Positions 33,311 through 46,400 of a DNA stretch of 64,000 nucleotides are shown in pieces. The stretch comes from Paracyclopina nana (taxonomy: Eukaryota; Arthropoda; Copepoda; Cyclopoida; Cyclopettidae): the NCBI GenBank assembly GCA_019096065.1, contig JAGUCH010000004.1, positions 6,200,001 through 6,264,000 on the forward strand. The letters are read 5' to 3'. Numbering within the stretch: position 1 is the stretch's first letter; each line of letters starts with the position of its first letter. Below the pieces are notes generated by a model, which did not search any database, was not told where the DNA came from, and was given only the letters and a program-made list of their open reading frames with translations. A program made the position numbers and the translations under genes.

Positions 33311-35494
33311 ATGTCGAGTCCCATAAAAATTCTGACCTGTGGTGATGTCAAAGGGAACTTTGTGACCTTTTTCAAACGCATCAATTCTGTGAATGCCAAA
33401 AATGGTCCTTTCGAAATGGTTTTGTGTGTCGGTGACTTTTTCGGAGACTTGGAGGGCGAAAATGCTAAAGCCTGGAATGACATCGTTTGTGGCAAAACGA
33501 AGGTTGCAGTCCCAATATATTTACTTGGGCCCTTGGAGGATGGTCAAAAAGCTCATTTTCCAGACATTGAAGGCTGTGAATTAGCCCAAGATGTCATATA
33601 CCTCGGAAAAATTGGCATGATGACCACATCTCAAGGTTTATCTATTGCCTACGTTTCATCTGGGGTGGACTTTGAGGCGGTGAAATCACTGGAAATTCGG
33701 GCCAAATGCGATTCCAATGAGTTTCATGGTGTTGACATTTTGATGAGTAGTGATTGGCCTCTTGGTTTGGGCTCTGGCGATGATAACGTTAAGAAAAGCG
33801 AGGGCACATCCCTCGTTTCCAGAGTAGCTGTGAAGCTACGACCAAGATACCACTTTGCTGGTGAACGTGGAGTCTTCTACGAGAGAACTCCCTACAGAAA
33901 TCACAGAGTTATGGCGTCTATAACAAGGCATGTCACACGTTTCATCGGGATGGCTGATGTTGGTAACACAGAGAAGAAAAAATGGGTGTATGCATTTAAT
34001 ATAGTTCCAATGAAGCACATGAACAGACCTGACGTGATTGCTCAGCCTCCCTCGGTTACTGATATGCCCTATAATGAGTCTCATCTGAAGGTAAAAGGCT
34101 TTCATTTCAACTACAAGGTTTTCAGTTGTATTCATGAATAAGAGTATTTTTAGTGTGGTGAAGCAAAATCGAGTCAATTCTTTTATGACATGAATGCGCC
34201 TATGGAAGATAAGGGGAGGAAACGTAAAGGACATGAAGATGGGGGACAACGAGCAAAAAGGCCTCCCCCTCAACCAACTGGGCCATGTTGGTTCTGTAAG
34301 AATGATTTTCTCTTTAAATGGGTAGCTGAATGTGCAATTATACGTTTTCTGATTCAGGCTTATCATCGCCTGAAGTGGAAAAGCATCTGGTGTCTTCAAT
34401 CGGCGAACATGCTTATCTGGCGTTGCCCAAGGGTCCATTAAATGACAACCATTTGCTCATTTTGCCGATTGCCCACCATCGATGCGCTTTGGAGCTACCT
34501 GATGAGGTTGCAGAGGAAATAAACAAGTTCAAATCCAGCCTACGAAAGATGTTCAAAAAAGAGGGTCTGACTACTGTTTTCTTCGAGAGGAACTACAAGT
34601 AAGAACTTTACTGTCGCATTCAATTGTTATTTAAAGCTGCTATTTTCTTCGGGTTTAATTTTTGCCTCCATTCGTTGTTTGAGGTTTCAGATTCGGTACT
34701 CTTTTTTATCTAGTTTGTCGTCCAACTTTCACAATGTTCAATGAAAATATGTTTATCTCTTTTTTTTAAATCGTAGGTGCGAGATGAAATCAAAAGTGAC
34801 AAAAGCTAATTAATCAGGCGTACGCTAGGCTTTAAAAACAACTCGGTTCTTTTAGCAATGTGCCTTAAGCCATATAGCAGTCCTGCGCACCTGCTGCTGG
34901 CAACTGACGTCTTCTGCCCAAACTTAATTCCCTGTAATTTTCCATCGCTTTAGTGGTTTCTCATGCCAGAGTATCACCATTATCAGTTGCATTTATTGCG
35001 ACGTAAATGGAATAATTATCTCAATGAAGGATGAAATATGACTAAGTGAAATATCGATTTTCTTAATTGTGTGAGTGAAATGTGCCTTTATCGTACATTT
35101 TAGGTCACACCACATGCAGCTCCAAGTAGTGGCACTACCGAAACAATACAGTACCGCCCTCAAACCCGCTTTTATGGACATTGGATCATCAATGCAAATC
35201 GAGATGGATGAAGTGCCAGATCACGCAAAGTTGTCTCAATTGGCTGAGGAGGGAACGCCGTACTTTTTTGTCGAATTGCCCGACACGAAAGAGAAGCTGT
35301 TCCACCGAGTGCGTAGTGGATTCCCGATTCAATTTGGCAGGGAAATTATTTGCAGCCAAGATCTATTAAACTGCGAGTCAAGAATTGATTGGCGCGCGTG
35401 CCAACTTGGTAGGGACGAGGAAGCAGCCAGTACATTGAAGTTCCGACAGCGCTACCAGCCTTATGATTTCACGCTCGAAGATGACGGCGAATAA
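33311..35494 (+). CDS. CWF19L1: CWF19-like protein 1
   Basis: Exons 33311-34090, 34154-34295, 34358-34598 and 35104-35494 join in frame to 517 residues (human about 538). The N-terminal half resembles a metallophosphoesterase fold ([16 protein letters not shown]). CwfJ C-terminal domains follow: PCWFC split across introns 2/3, [21 protein letters not shown], the HIT-like [17 protein letters not shown], and QFGREI with DFTLEDD at the end. The family is related to the Cwf19 and Drn1 lariat-debranching cofactors and is thought to act in mRNA splicing or lariat turnover. A lysine/arginine-rich stretch ([11 protein letters not shown]) in exon 2 could be a nuclear signal. Confidence 0.95.
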
Positions 35495-36628
35495 AATGCG
35501 TACTTATTTTGCGAAAGATTTACGAACGTCATTCGGAGGAAATCGTCGGACAATGTTATTGCTCATCCTAGCTACGCCCTCGATCATTCATTTTCATGCA
35601 GCAGTTGCACGTTTTTTGCCATATTTTGGTTTTGTTCCACCAAGGCACCAACCTTTATTTGGGAATGCAGCAAAAACGACCTCTGCATTTGATTACATTG
35701 AAAACTGAAACTGCACTTGTCTTGCAGGGCAACCTTCGCTCCTTTATTTGTCCACTCCGAAGCAATGATGAGCAGGTACGTAGCAGCAGCCTTGCTTCGT
35801 AAGAAGTGCATTTCAAAATGTCGTGTTTGAACAAGGATCTTGGTGGCTTCTTGTGTCGAAATATTGACATGCTACTGTATGCGTAGCACGGAAAACGCTT
35901 TAGGTCTGGAATGTAACGCATATGCGCTTAATGGATTTGGAGATGAGAAAAGAACTTTCGCAACATCGGGAGCCTAATATGGTTTAGTACAGGTTGCAGA
36001 TGAAGTCAAGTCGTGCATGTTGCCAATGCGAGATTGCTGCTGTTATATGGCTTTTTCATGCTTCTGCAGTGAGGCGAACAAAGGCTCCAGTGATAATCTA
36101 CCTATTTCGAGCGGAAAAAGGGGAAGCTTTTCCCATGATTACATGCGGCATGATGCGAAGCTCGTAGTTTGCGCTCGCTTCATTTGAAGCCGATCATCGA
36201 AGGGCAAAAAGCGTGCGCGATAGCGTCCTACCAACTGCAAGCAGAGTCTCGGAGTCGGCCAGAGGACTCGGCGCTGTACACATCTCCCGGCCAACCAGGG
36301 GAAATTGGATCGCTGCTGCTACCTGCCATCTCAACCTCCTTTGCACCAAGCATAATAGAGTATCAGTAATTGCTGAGGATTTCCGCTCGTCAAGTGTGTC
36401 CTACCATCTCACTCAAAAACGAGCTCGATTTCACTTTGTTGACGCATAGGTCTCAACAATCAACAACAAGGCAGTGAAATTCCGCCAAAGCCTCCGTTTA
36501 AAGCGGCCAAGCAACGCTTTCGCGACTTTTCCGCTCCTTGTTGACACTTGACTTACGGGGATTTATTATTTTGCACAAGTGTTCGCCATGTCACCTGCTA
36601 TCATCACCGTTTGAGTCCGTGAGTCATT
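35495..36628. other. Intergenic region between CWF19L1 and the LAP gene
   Basis: The 3' flank of CWF19L1 and the promoter/5' UTR of the LAP gene. No further gene was recognised. Confidence 0.45.
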
Positions 36629-39484
36629 ATGGCTTTTTTCTCGTGTCTGAGCTGCTTCCAAAAGGTGGAAGAGGAGGACGTGACCGACCTCGACTACGCC
36701 CACCAGTCCCTCAATGATGTGCCCAACGAGGTCTTCGCCTTCGAACGGACCTTGGAAAACCTCACCCTCGACTGCAACAACATTCGAGATCTACCAAGGC
36801 AATTGTTCCACTGCGAAGGACTCAAGTCGCTGTCCGTGGCCGATAACGACCTCCACGTCATCCCACCCGCCATCGCTTCACTGGGATCCCTCGCTCACTT
36901 GAACGTCAGCAAAAATGTTCTGACAGACATTCCGGATTCAATTAAGCAGTGCAAACTGCTCGCAGTGCTTGATGCGAGCGTGAACCCCCTGCAAAAAATT
37001 CCTGAAGGATGCACCCAGCTCCTGAGCATCACTGAGCTTTACCTTAATGACACCTTTCTAGAGTTTCTGCCTGCCAACTTCGGCCGGCTGAATAAGCTGA
37101 AGATACTCGAGCTTCGCGAGAACGGTCTCACCACTTTGCCCAAGTCCCTTAACCGCCTCGTCAACCTCGAACGACTGGATATTGGCCAGAATGAAATGTC
37201 CGAAGTGCCTGAAGTCATAGGGTCGTTAACTGCACTCAAAGAGTTGTGGCTGGATGGCAATAAAATTCGAGGCCTACCTGACATAGTTGGCAACTTGAAA
37301 CGCCTGGTTCACCTCGAAGCATCAATGAACAGGATTGACTACATAAGCGAAGCCGTTGAAAACTGCAAACTGATGACCGATCTTGCACTCTCCACCAACG
37401 ATCTCAAGTACATACCTGAAGCCATAGGCGGCCTCGAGGCATTGGTGACGCTCAAGCTTGATGACAATCAGCTTGGCGAGCTTCCAATGAGCGTAGGCAG
37501 ACTAAAAAACCTGGAGGAGCTTGTGATAAGCCAAAACTATCTCGAGTCATTGCCGCCATCAATAGGGCTTTGTCGGAAGCTCCATACATTGAATCTGGAC
37601 GACAATGACATTGAAGTGTTGCCCAAGGAGCTGGGATCGTGCAAGTCCCTGCGTATTTTGAGCGCACACGGAAATAGGCTGACAACTCTACCGGCCGAAT
37701 TCGACCACTTAACCAATCTAGCCGTTGTCAACATCACCGCAAACATGATCCAGCACTTACCAGTGTCATTAATGAAGCTCGGTAATATCACAGCTATTTG
37801 GCTCTCAGAAAATCAGCACAAACCACTTGTCCAGCTTGTTCAAGATACCGATCCCGAAACCGGACAAAAAGTTCTGACCAATTTTTTACTTCCCCAACAA
37901 AATCAGGATGATTTGTGCGCTGACAATAAATCAGAGTCTGGTTCGTTCCACGCTCTGGCATGGGAAGAGGAGCGATCTAGACGGTCGCAAGTCAAGTGGG
38001 CGGGAGATTATCAGCAATCCGATTCGGCTCCGTTGGCCGGATCCTCGTCCCTGAGGCGGGAGCCAACTCCCTTCCCCAAAGAGATGAGAGCCATGGCTAA
38101 ACGAGTGCAGAACTTGAGGAACAAGAAAATCAGCGAGGTACCTGCTGATGATCTCATGCAAAAGAAGAAGAAGAGAGCTTCACTGGAAATCAGCAATGAA
38201 GCCTCTTTGGGCCAGGAATTGATTTCTCCCACTTCAGAAGAGCTGAACACGGAGCATAGCCAGCACTTAGGTGAGCTAAGCGTGAGTGATACGCCAAGCA
38301 TAGAAGTGAAAGAGGCAAAGGTGTTCAGCCTTCCGTCCCCGGCTGGTGATGACAAAGAGCTCAAAACTTTCGAGGAGTTGGAGAAATCAGTGATGGTTTC
38401 ATCAACTGAGACCGAGCAGATTCACGCCAACTCGCCGGACAAAACCAGCCGGGACTCAGGAGTGAGTGACGGGTCAACTCCTGATCAAATGTTTGATCAG
38501 CCCCAAATGTCAACACGCAATCCTTCGGATCCTTTGCCACAAGCACCTGTCAAGGCAGAAATCATTACCAATGAACTGGACTCTGGTGAGCAACAAGACA
38601 AGAAACCCCCTCCATATCACATTGCTGCCCAATTGTCCAGGCATGCAGGTGACTTTAACCAAAACCAAAGCCTTGAGAGGAAGTCTTCTTTTGTGAGTGA
38701 AACCAGCATGTCGTCCGAAACATCAACCGCTCCGAGTAGTTTACAGACTATTGTGAGGGCACCACCAAACGGAAATGACCACAACAATAGCGAGACTGAA
38801 TCTGTGTATAATCATGCTCACAATTTGCGCAAAGTGTCAGAACAACTTTTGTTTGGGGGTAAAGGAAGGGGTTCAGCTATTCCGAGGCCAAGTACGGGAT
38901 TTTCCAACATAGCTGGCTCGGAAGCTCGTCCAAGCTCCTACGCCGGGCCACAAAACACCATTGGATTGCCAGTTATGTCACCCCTATCCTCAAACAGGTT
39001 AAATTCAACTTTGCCGCTGCCCAGCTCTGCCACTTCAACGTTGGAAAGGAAACCATCGTCTGGCATTAAACCACCTACCCCAATTTCTGCCCTGGTCAAG
39101 TCCCCCCCACCAGCAATACCAACCTTGAATTTAAGGCCAAAAAATAACGGTCTGTTGACAACTATTGAGCAAGCAGCTTTCAGTGATGAAGAACCAAGCT
39201 CGCCAACCATCAGGACAAACCTTGACAACTCTGCTACGCGGATACCCACTCCACTTAGTATGACCCAGCCCAACTACGAGAATGTGGCCAATACAAAAAT
39301 ATCCCAAGATTCTCCAGGACTGATAGCTGCTCGAAACAATTCCAATATCCCAGTGATTGCTAAGAAACCAAGCATAGGTGAACGGTTGTCAACTGCCAAT
39401 TTTGTCTCTACAACATCAGCTACACCACCGAACATGACGAAAAGAGCGATATTAAGCCCGACAAGGATACCGACTCCCAAGTGA
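36629..39484 (+). CDS. Lap1: LAP-family leucine-rich repeat protein (Erbin/Lap1-like), no PDZ
   Basis: A 951-residue single-exon protein. Residues 1 to about 430 align along their whole length with Erbin/Densin/Lap1: a cysteine-containing leader (FFSCLSCF, possible lipidation), [13 protein letters not shown], sixteen or so LRRs including [18 protein letters not shown], and the LAP-specific tail [13 protein letters not shown] and [13 protein letters not shown] proteins are scaffolds of basolateral membranes and junctions. The C-terminal half is disordered, Ser/Pro-rich and basic and contains SAIP (749), TRIP (870), SNIP (905) and TRIP (945), like the SxIP motifs that bind EB1 at microtubule plus ends. 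The frame stops at SPTRIPTPK with no PDZ domain, although many LAP proteins carry one. A GTACGT donor lies just past the stop, so a 3' UTR intron is possible. Confidence 0.92.
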   Translation: MAFFSCLSCFQKVEEEDVTDLDYAHQSLNDVPNEVFAFERTLENLTLDCNNIRDLPRQLFHCEGLKSLSVADNDLHVIPPAIASLGSLAHLNVSKNVLTDIPDSIKQCKLLAVLDASVNPLQKIPEGCTQLLSITELYLNDTFLEFLPANFGRLNKLKILELRENGLTTLPKSLNRLVNLERLDIGQNEMSEVPEVIGSLTALKELWLDGNKIRGLPDIVGNLKRLVHLEASMNRIDYISEAVENCKLMTDLALSTNDLKYIPEAIGGLEALVTLKLDDNQLGELPMSVGRLKNLEELVISQNYLESLPPSIGLCRKLHTLNLDDNDIEVLPKELGSCKSLRILSAHGNRLTTLPAEFDHLTNLAVVNITANMIQHLPVSLMKLGNITAIWLSENQHKPLVQLVQDTDPETGQKVLTNFLLPQQNQDDLCADNKSESGSFHALAWEEERSRRSQVKWAGDYQQSDSAPLAGSSSLRREPTPFPKEMRAMAKRVQNLRNKKISEVPADDLMQKKKKRASLEISNEASLGQELISPTSEELNTEHSQHLGELSVSDTPSIEVKEAKVFSLPSPAGDDKELKTFEELEKSVMVSSTETEQIHANSPDKTSRDSGVSDGSTPDQMFDQPQMSTRNPSDPLPQAPVKAEIITNELDSGEQQDKKPPPYHIAAQLSRHAGDFNQNQSLERKSSFVSETSMSSETSTAPSSLQTIVRAPPNGNDHNNSETESVYNHAHNLRKVSEQLLFGGKGRGSAIPRPSTGFSNIAGSEARPSSYAGPQNTIGLPVMSPLSSNRLNSTLPLPSSATSTLERKPSSGIKPPTPISALVKSPPPAIPTLNLRPKNNGLLTTIEQAAFSDEEPSSPTIRTNLDNSATRIPTPLSMTQPNYENVANTKISQDSPGLIAARNNSNIPVIAKKPSIGERLSTANFVSTTSATPPNMTKRAILSPTRIPTPK

Positions 39485-39730
39485 TCGGATGGTACGTTTG
39501 ACGCTCAAAGATTTATCTTTATAATTTTATTCAATAGATGTAATTGTTTGTGATAAAATACAAAATTGCTTATTCACACGAAAATTTCAAGACCATAAAA
39601 TAGCATAATGAGATCTTGAGAGCTTTCATGCCTCAATTGGTTGGGATGAAGTGGGCTTCCTCATCATACAAGAAACAAAGCATTTTCATATGGGAATAAT
39701 TTACTCACGATCGATTGTATTTTCTCGTAA

Positions 39731-42058
39731 TTACCTCAAATCATCAAGAATGATGGCAACGAAATTCTCGCTGTCCACAATTGTTTTCAAGGAAGTGTCA
39801 TTTATGACGCTTTCATTAGTCATACACCTTACCTCCGATCCTCGACTGAAGCATCCCCATTGTTTTTGCAAGCTAGTGCAAATGGCTCTTGCGGGGTGCC
39901 AAAATCCAGGCGGCTCACGGAAAATAACTTTCAGCGGCTCTGAATCAGTTACACAGTATTTGCCAGTGGTGATGTTCCAACAAAACTTAAAGCCCCCTTG
40001 GTAAAGGTGTCTTTGCAAGGAGCTGTACGAGTAATTCTCGTCGGTCGAGACTTTTTTGGTGGACGTTGTTACTACCGTGGCACGGACCTGAACCACGGCG
40101 ACGCAAATAACTTCGCCACTGTTCGGATCCAAATCAATAATTTCAACATCGTAGTCGTTGCAGAACCAGTATTTTTTGCCAGCTGCACTGCACAGTTTTT
40201 GAGCCATATCGTGGCAGAGCAGCTCAACGTCGAGGCTCGTTTGGGTAACTTTGAGACATTTTTTGCCCAACTTTTCAGCTTTGCTTTTGGAAATCATGGC
40301 CATCGGCTGGTATGCAGCTCCGTGAACCTCCAAGGGTAAAGCTGAGTGGTAGCCAGTCATGGTGGCGCCGAGGTCGTCGTCCTCCACTTCCGTCATCACA
40401 CTTATGATTTCCTCGTCCAATTCGATAAACTTCCTTGTAAACTTGGCGTGGAAACGAGGCTGAGATTCTGCAATCGGCGATGCCATGGAATGGTCCTTTT
40501 TCACCATGCCTCCAGGACTGAGCAGTTCAGGTACTTCAAAAAGATCACTGAGATCTGTATTGGCACTCAACGGCCTAAGCACAGTTGAAGTCGAAGGCTG
40601 AGGCTGCATATCAACTTGGCTCTGTTTTCTTAGCTGGCTCAACGAAGCTATGTTTTCGGTGCATTCGTCAGTAAAGGCATACTTCTTTTCAGCCAGCCTC
40701 TTTCGCCGGAAGGTACTCAGCTTTTCTTGCACTCCCTCAGATTCAAAGTTCTCCGCTGTTAACTCGTAGGCCTTTTCCGCCTTTCGCTTCCTGGAATCCT
40801 GGTCGGGAACTGCCACAGACTGTCTCCGTTTGATGCCATGCCACGCAACGAAAGACCTTAGGCCAGAACTAGGCGGACTCAACTGTTCTGCGAATTCAGC
40901 CACGCGTTGAAGTCTCTCTTCAGGCAAGGCTTTTCGAACTTTCTTTGTCTTTTTGGAGTAATAGCTGAATTCGCTTTCACAGTCGGATGTGAGCTCGGAA
41001 TCAGATGTGACTGAAGGGGCATGAGGTGGGCTGAAAATGTGAACGTTTCCTCCTTTGTAAAATGGGAATTCGTCAATAGCCTCATTCATTTCCCAGGGTG
41101 TAGACGTTGAAGTGGGCTGGCCATTTTTTGACAGATCAAAGTGAAGGCAATGCAGCAGATTTCCAGAGTTTATGACGACACTAGAATCGCACTTAAGGCT
41201 AATGCGAGGCTCAAATTTGGGGTACGGTGGAACCAGATCAAATGAAGTATGAATAGTAAATCCGTGCTCTAAGCACGAGAGCCTAGCGCAAGAGTCCCAC
41301 GCTGCAGCCAATTCTTCCTCTTCGTAATTCTAGCATGAAAGGAATATCCTCTTATTATTTAAGAGTACACTTTTAATTTCAAGGTATGCTTACAGCAGCC
41401 ACTTTGATGCATTCTTTGCATCCATTTAGTGATGGCACCGCAGTAACTGTGATGTAGCAAGGCACTGAGGAGTTCAATGATGTGTGGTAGCCACTTGAGT
41501 CTGAGTTTAAATACCCAAATACGAGGACCTTTGAATTGTCCTTAGGCCATTGGCAAAATGATAGATGTAGGTTGCAGTCAGTTCCAGCATTTGTAAAGAG
41601 CATGACTTCCGCCACCTTCTTGGCCTTTTTGTATGGAGTGAAAAGCCACCAATGGAGCCTGCAAATAACCGCGCGTTGAACGAGTGATCTGATTAAGCGG
41701 AATCAGAGCCTTACCTGAAATGGTAGGGTATTCTCCAGCAGTCACTAGAGAGGTCTAGATTTTCTGCAGGCGTTTGAGTGTAGCTAAGAAGGAACTGGCC
41801 ACATTTTGAGAATCCAAGGAAAACATGGCCAGCTTTTAAGGCAGACAAAGGCACCACATCTTTAAGGCAAAAAGCTAAACGTCCAGGCAGCCTCGTAAAG
41901 GGTCTAACCTTGGGCTCTTTTGTCTCGACACCAGACTTGAATTTTCCACAAAGTTCTCTTACGAAGAGCTTTTGCAATATGTTGTCCGCCTTGGCGGATG
42001 TTTTCGGCTTGGGCTTAAGAAATGGACTCGCGGTTGGGCCTTTGGACCACGCCTCCAT
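39731..42058 (-). CDS. DCAF15: DDB1- and CUL4-associated factor 15
   Basis: DCAF15 is a substrate receptor of the CRL4 ubiquitin ligase, in vertebrates the target of anticancer aryl sulphonamides. Exons 42058-41715, 41658-41394 and 41329-39731 join in frame to 735 residues (human about 600). The N-terminal half matches strongly: LPGRLAFCLKDV, GHVFLGFSKCGQFLLSYT, HWWLFTPY, FCQWPKDNSKVLVFGY, CLEHGFTIHT and PPYPKFEPRISLKCDS. A long poorly conserved Ser/charged middle follows, then the C-terminal domain (FCNDYDVEIIDLDP, CWNITTGKYCVTD) and the end RCMTNESVINDTSLKTIVDSENF, which parallels the human C-terminus. ATG 42058 was chosen; an upstream in-frame GTG is not a likely start. Convergent with the LAP gene. 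Confidence 0.92.
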
Positions 42059-43370
42059 TTTGCCCACGATAGAGTTGTTTTTTGAAGAAAAATTAAAACG
42101 AACGCAAACACAGCTGATTGGTAGATCGAATAGCCCCCTATCAGCTTTTCACGGCATTCCATTTGACAAAAAAAGATGATTGCAAAATCATGTCTAAATA
42201 TTTACATTGAATTATTTATTTTTGAAAATGTTTCCAAATTATAGTACCGTTAAAGTTGTTTTACATTTACCAATGAAAATGAAAAATTATAAGCCAAACA
42301 CTTGCCATAGGTTTAAGTGCACGCTTCTATTCTGCCAAGTCAACGTCCCTGGAATTGCTGAGCGCGCGAAAATTCAAATCCTTTCTACTTCCTTGAAAGT
42401 AAAGATTTTTGCTTATTTTTGCGCCAAACTTAGAATAAAGCAAATAGGATCAATATCTTTTTGACTTTAGGCTTATGACAGGCCAAGTTATGTGGCGTTT
42501 ATCTTTGATAAGCGTAGTATATTGGAGAATAAAGGTTTGGCAATGAAGTAGCTCGGAAGCTAGAGTCCTAAAACACCTTTCTGCTCTGTATATATTGTAA
42601 GAAGGCAGCAAACTTAAACTTTCCCATGAGCTACTGCCAAAGCACATCCGTTCTTCAAACTTGATAACCGGCTCAAGACAAGCCCTTTGGGATAGCTTGC
42701 CTGCTTTCTCTCCTTCTAAGCATTCAATTTGTTGGGACCATAATGCAATGGGTGCGAGTTGTCTTGCATCCAGCTCAACAGTTGGCGTGAGAGTAAGAAA
42801 GCATGGCAACTGGCATGCGAGCAGCGCGCATACAAATGTCCAATGTAAATGTAGTCTTCATTGATTATCAATAAAATATCAAATGTCGAGAATGGAGTTG
42901 TGCATTGCACAACGACCGTCATATCCGATGATGATGGTGTCGTGTTCGCATTCTAGCTCTCGCTTGCAGGCCTCGGGAGAGCCAGAGAGGAGAAGAAGAA
43001 AGATCATGATGATGTAAAACCGGAGTCCTCCTCGTCTGGTGGTGCCCCCTGCAAGAAATTTGGCACAAGTTGCAAAGCTACGTTCATGTAGCACATAGCA
43101 TTCTGCTCTGGCTCCTTCTCTTCTTCCCGACCGAGCAAGCTTCTCCTCTTTTGTTGGAGGAAGCAAGCAAAAGCAAGGAGAGCATTCGCAGAGCTGCTGC
43201 TGCTGCTGCTGCTTCAGCAGCTGGCTTTCCTCACGGTGGGCCAAGGCTGGGAAAAAGTGCCATCAACCACCTGGATATGCAGTGCAACCACATCGCATAC
43301 AAAATGGGGCATAACCCGGAATCAACGCGGAAGCTCCGCGAATGGCATTGATTGAAGCGTGGCTTGAGGG
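42059..43370. other. Intergenic region upstream of DCAF15
   Basis: Holds the DCAF15 promoter (minus strand). A CTG/GCT trinucleotide run is present at about 43195-43215. No protein gene was recognised. Confidence 0.45.
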
Positions 43371-43375
43371 GGGTG

Positions 43376-43416
43376 TATAAAGGCCCGGCTCCGACGGTGG
43401 GCATTCTTCCCACCGT
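43376..43416 (+). promoter_or_regulatory. TATA-box core promoter with initiator and hairpin
   Basis: TATAAAGG at 43376-43383 is followed 27 bases later by an initiator-like CATTCTT (A at 43403). The start region also lies in a perfect 8-bp-stem hairpin (43394-43401 with 43409-43416, ACGGTGGG/CCCACCGT). A G/C-rich leader follows for some 500 bases. The gene served is unknown; no ATG frame downstream resembles a known protein. Confidence 0.5.
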
Positions 43417-43419
43417 GGT

Positions 43420-46400
43420 TCCCGAAAGCAAGCAAGGATAGCCGAGCTAGCCTCCCGCTGCTTCTTCGCGAGCAGAAGCGAGCAGCGGCTTCGTTCTACT
43501 ACAACTTCAGCCGCTTCTCCTGCCTCAATTGGCCACGTGTGAGAGCTACTCAGCAAGGCCGCAAAGGCTTGTCAAGGCCTTTCTGCCGCTGCTGCTGCTG
43601 CTAGCAGCTAGTTCCAGCTGCAGCAGTATACAACACTTGTGTGAAGAAACAGCAGAAGAAGACCAGACTACATATGAGATCATCTACAAGTCCAAGCCGC
43701 ACATCCACGTTGCAGTCACCATAGTGCTTCCTCGGGGGAGTGGCCGCACAGTGAGCAGCTGCTACAGGCCACGCCCAGCCTCCATGTGGGAGTGGCGGGC
43801 CGGAGCTGCTTTCTTATCTGCTACCATCCACGTGACAATTATTAATACTATAGCTACCGTGCTCCGTGCCGCAAGATTAAATAGTACGCTGTAGCCGTGA
43901 CAGACGTACCGCTGAATTTAGTCCCCCCAACACCGAGGACTGACACTGCGTAAAGGCCGGGATCATGTGACCCTTTCCATTGGGAGATTGCTTAGGAAGG
44001 ATGGTAAGTCAATCTAGGATCCACCTTTTTTCCGCCTTAACTACGCGAGGCTCCTAACGACAAAAAGAGGCAAAAAGTCCGTCTACTCGATAATTGGGCT
44101 TTAGACTCTAAATAATGGCTGTTTTATGTAATGTTCGGCATCATCCATTGAAGGTTTGGTAGAAAGCCACGGGTGGAATAGCGTTCATACTGTAGACATG
44201 TTATGTAATTGATAGGACTTTATTTTCTTCAAATAATAATGAGATGGAATGAGCTTTTACCGTTTATTCATGTGCTATGGAGAGAGGATGCTACAACTAT
44301 ATTCAATGTTGCTCCTCAGCTCTCCTTGCAACATATTGATATAATTACACTGATAAATGCATCGCAACCTATATGATTAATGGGCTGCGCGTGTTGGTGT
44401 GCATCTCTTATATGTATCCCCTAGTACACATGAATAGTACACAGTATATCTGCCAAAAAATGTACTGTATGGCGATGCAAGCAACAGGATTGGTTTTCCT
44501 TGCAAATGCTGAAATGTGCCTCTCCTTCCTGCTGATCTAAGCTATCCAAAATTCAAGATGTCCCTATGGGAATTCGACTCAAAGGCGCGGTTCCCACGAA
44601 GATCACGATCTTGACTCGGCGCCTCAATGCTTAGCTGAGGTCCTTAGCCTCTCATGGGATCTTGCTGCGAGGCCAAGAAAAAAGGGGGGAATCACCCACC
44701 TCCCAGCAGTATTCTAAAGTAGCATCAAAAAGTTTGTTGGGCACCAAATAGTCTTAGAGTCGTGGTGCATGCACAGCAAACACCCGGTCTGTATAGCAAG
44801 CTGCCACAATGGCTACAATAACTCCAATGACCTTGAGGCCGGCTCAGAAAACTTCATGCTTTCATTCCGTCGTCGTGGAATTTGTCAGCAGCCATCATCT
44901 CCTGAGCTGCGCCAGCCTCATACTGTAGATGTAGTACTACCATAGCATGTCTAAGGCTGAACTGATGATGCCAAAAAGATGCTGAGGGTTACAACTCTGA
45001 GCAACATTAACTAGGCTATGGGAGCTGAATAACCAATTCTTTTATATGACGGAAGCAAAATGACCTAAAATGGGAGTAACGCAGTAATGTGATCAGCCTC
45101 ATTGAATAGCCAGCAGCCATTTTCGCAAACTCTTTGGGCTCTAAGGGAAACTTTTGTTTGCAGCGAGTTGCACAGCATTCACCACCATGCATGCATGCAG
45201 GGCAGCCGTTCGAATTTGAACGTTGGCGCTCTTTTTGGACCAGAAGTTTGTATTGTTTCAGCGGAGTCATGCAGCTGTTTTGAGCAACTGCTTATGCAGC
45301 ATGACAGCTAATGCAGGGCAATAAAGCACTTTATGCTTTTGACAGCAAAATGAATAAAATGCACACACCTTCAGTTTTGCACTGCAAACAGCTGCTGGAA
45401 TGCATTTCATTTCTAACAGCACACTTGTAATAGCAGTATGAAGCATCCATATAAACATTCTACTGTGCATAGTATATCGGATGTGAACTGCCATGGCAGA
45501 TCAGAATTTTTCGGGATTTTCCTTTGGAATTGTTGCAACTTACAGAAAATGCTTTTTACAGTGGAAATGTCTCTGGTGGTGTGGTGGTTTTTTCTGTGGC
45601 CTCCATCACCAATGTGACACAAAATGAAGAAAAATGAACACACAGTTGCTCACGCTCACACATGAAAGCGCGAGCTAGTAATTAATTGCAGTGGAGAAAG
45701 TGTGCAGCAACAACAACAATGTGTACATTTGAGGTTTCAGCAACAATTTGCTACCACCATTACAAAAATGGTACCACAACTCAAATATTGAGGCAAAAAC
45801 TGAAAACCACAAGGGCTATTTTTTCTTATTCTCCTCGCCACGCAAAAAGGGAAAAGGCTGTAATCTCATGATGGGATCTGAGCGCAGAATTCCGGAAGAA
45901 AATGGGAACTATTTTCTCAGATTACTACATCGTTTACCCCAAGCGTGCTATCGGAAGCAATTTACTAAACTTGCATGAAATGAATCAAATCCATCGGCCT
46001 CCTCCTTTCTTCCCAAGGATTTGCCTTTATACACATCATCCAGGCCTCAAGTGAAGAGATCGATAGGGATTTGGTAACCAATCCATCTTGCTTGCTGAAA
46101 AAACTCATTCACGCCAGTCTCTCGGCACTAGAAAGCAGCTAGGGGATATTTCATCCATTCGTCTTCGCAGGAAATAACTTTCTAACTCCAAATTGCTGTT
46201 GAAATCAATATGCTTGGTTTACAATTAAGGCTATTTTGCAAAGAGCTATAGCCATGCTACAGAGCTGCTTTCATGTCAATTGATTGGCCTAATATTGCGT
46301 TTGATATCATACTTGCATGATTCAAAATAGCTTTCCTTGAATTCCACACCCAATCAAATCATATTTAGCTTTTGGAACTACATCAGTGATCATGACATTT

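Noticed and set aside
42450-42809. Minus-strand 119-codon frame upstream of DCAF15
   Set aside because: It starts with TTG, has no family resemblance and no supporting splice signals.
43529-43894. TTG-initiated frame with a leucine-rich, signal-like start
   Set aside because: No ATG, no family resemblance, and the leucine run comes from a GCT repeat.
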